Source of the DNA: Alphaproteobacteria bacterium UBA5343
GTDB taxonomy: Bacteria > Pseudomonadota > Alphaproteobacteria > RF32 > UBA5343
DNA length: 5,584 nt
Assembly (NCBI GenBank): GCA_002410125.1
Contig: DHQH01000039.1
Coordinates: 458-6,041, forward strand
Direction of reading: 5' to 3'
A model generated the notes under the pieces. That model made no database searches. It was not told where the DNA came from and worked only from the letters and a program-made list of their open reading frames with translations. Position 1 is the first letter of the stretch. Each line of letters starts with the position of its first letter. The position numbers and the translations under genes are program-made. Shown here piece after piece: positions 4,651-5,584 of this stretch.

Positions 4651-5584
4651 TTGTTAGCTAATAAATCATATAAAACAATACTGACAATCTTATCAGTTAC
4701 CCTTTTCTTATCATCATGTTCTATCCTTCAAGGATTACAAGCATATTCTGATTATAATGACGATATGCAAGATGAAGAATACAGCACTTATTCTTGGGAT
4801 CCAAAAGTAAACTACGGTACAAAAGGTGCCGCAGAAGCCGATAAAGCAATACTTGCATTCTTTAAAGGTAATCTTGCAGAAGCAGAACAACATGTAAGGT
4901 CAGCTCTTGCTAAAAACCCTAAACAATCTTATGCCTTATTAATCGGTGCGATTATTTATGAACAAACAGGTCGTCCAAACAGAGCTAGACAATATTATGA
5001 AGACTTAATGTTAGACAATGCAGATGAAATGACAATTTTAGGTTCTCTAAAAAGAACATCAGCCGATCCTATTTATAATACAGCTCGCCAAAGAATGAAA
5101 ATGTTAGATGTTCAACAAAGCACTATCGTTTTAAATAATAAAAAAACTGGTGAAAAAACTTTTAATGTCAGTGAAGACTTCAAACCAAACATTAACTTAA
5201 CCACGACAGTAACCAACCCAATCACATCTACTATAACCAAACAAGTTTCTCCAATTTCATCAGATATTGAATCAAATCTATTTGACGATGGCGAAAGATT
5301 TATAATGTCTAGATTTTTAACATTTAATAAATTATCAGAAGCCGGACTCATTACTAAAAAAGAATTCTTATCAAGAAGAAATGCTAATATTGGTGCCCTA
5401 CTTCCACAAACTAACAAACCATCTGCAATTGGACTTAGAAACCCAGTTCCAGCAACTGAAGTAATTCTTGATAGATTACAAGCATTAAAAACAGCACTTG
5501 AAATTAGATCTATTACAACAAGAGAATATGCATCAGAGCGAAACTTAATCATTGATGCAATCCTCCCTTTAGAATCTCTTGAGC
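4651..5584 (+). CDS. TPR-like lipoprotein with SHOCT-like repeats (5' 311 residues, cut by window edge)
   Basis: I do not recognise a specific gene. Translation from the TTG at 4651 gives a lipoprotein signal peptide: basic start (K5, K8), hydrophobic run 9-20 and lipobox LSSC with Cys23 as the predicted lipidated residue. The protein should therefore be anchored in a membrane and face the periplasm. Residues about 64-125 resemble two tetratricopeptide helical pairs (AFFKGNLAEAEQHVRSALAK, then IIYEQTGRPNRARQYYEDLM), a fold used for protein-protein contacts. A Thr/Asn/Ser-rich segment follows (about 155-205). Residues 221-252 and 275-306 are two 32-residue repeats, identical at 12 positions without gaps. 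The first resembles the SHOCT motif (LSEAGLITKKEFLSRR). A role in cell-envelope assembly or as a scaffold is a guess. The gene diverges from tRNA-Leu/tig, and its 3' end lies outside the window. Confidence 0.88.
   Translation, partial: MLANKSYKTILTILSVTLFLSSCSILQGLQAYSDYNDDMQDEEYSTYSWDPKVNYGTKGAAEADKAILAFFKGNLAEAEQHVRSALAKNPKQSYALLIGAIIYEQTGRPNRARQYYEDLMLDNADEMTILGSLKRTSADPIYNTARQRMKMLDVQQSTIVLNNKKTGEKTFNVSEDFKPNINLTTTVTNPITSTITKQVSPISSDIESNLFDDGERFIMSRFLTFNKLSEAGLITKKEFLSRRNANIGALLPQTNKPSAIGLRNPVPATEVILDRLQALKTALEIRSITTREYASERNLIIDAILPLESLE

Noticed and set aside
5112..5552. A 146-residue minus-strand open frame
   Set aside because: It is antisense to the lipoprotein gene, whose signal peptide, lipobox and repeats show it is the real frame.

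Overview
The window looks like chromosomal DNA of an AT-rich alphaproteobacterium. The evidence is the order tRNA-Leu, tig, (two inserted genes), clpP, clpX on the minus strand, protein sequences close to proteobacterial ClpP, ClpX and trigger factor, and roughly 30% GC in the tig and accessory-gene sequence I counted by eye. The genus cannot be fixed from this sequence. A host-associated lineage is plausible but is inference.

Minus strand, in the order of transcription: a tRNA-Leu(TAG) gene (4443-4359) has a terminator hairpin that begins inside its own CCA end. Next is tig (trigger factor, start at 4305), ending in a lysine-rich tail and a strong intrinsic terminator (2824-2845). A palindromic repeat (copy B, about 2715-2816) lies directly beyond that terminator. 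An unrecognised four-helix membrane protein (2584-2087), richer in GC than its neighbours, follows with its own terminator (2043-2065). A second, diverged copy of the repeat (copy A, about 1927-2034) lies beyond that terminator. A 173-residue protein with an HEPN-type RxxxxH motif (1811-1290) has its own good promoter. Then come clpP (start 1154) and clpX (start 509, cut by the window edge), 15 bases apart and presumably cotranscribed.

Plus strand: one gene diverges from the tRNA (4651 to the window end, incomplete). It encodes a lipoprotein with TPR-like helices and two SHOCT-like C-terminal repeats.

The core genes form a protein quality-control group: trigger factor binds nascent chains at the ribosome, and ClpX unfolds substrates for ClpP to degrade. 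In many bacteria tig, clpP and clpX are adjacent. Here the tig-clpP interval holds about 1.7 kb of accessory DNA: two unrelated small genes and two related palindromic elements, each attached to a terminator. No CRISPR array, transposase or phage gene is visible. The points most worth a second look are the terminator-linked palindromes, the HEPN-like protein and the way tig is transcribed past the tRNA terminator.
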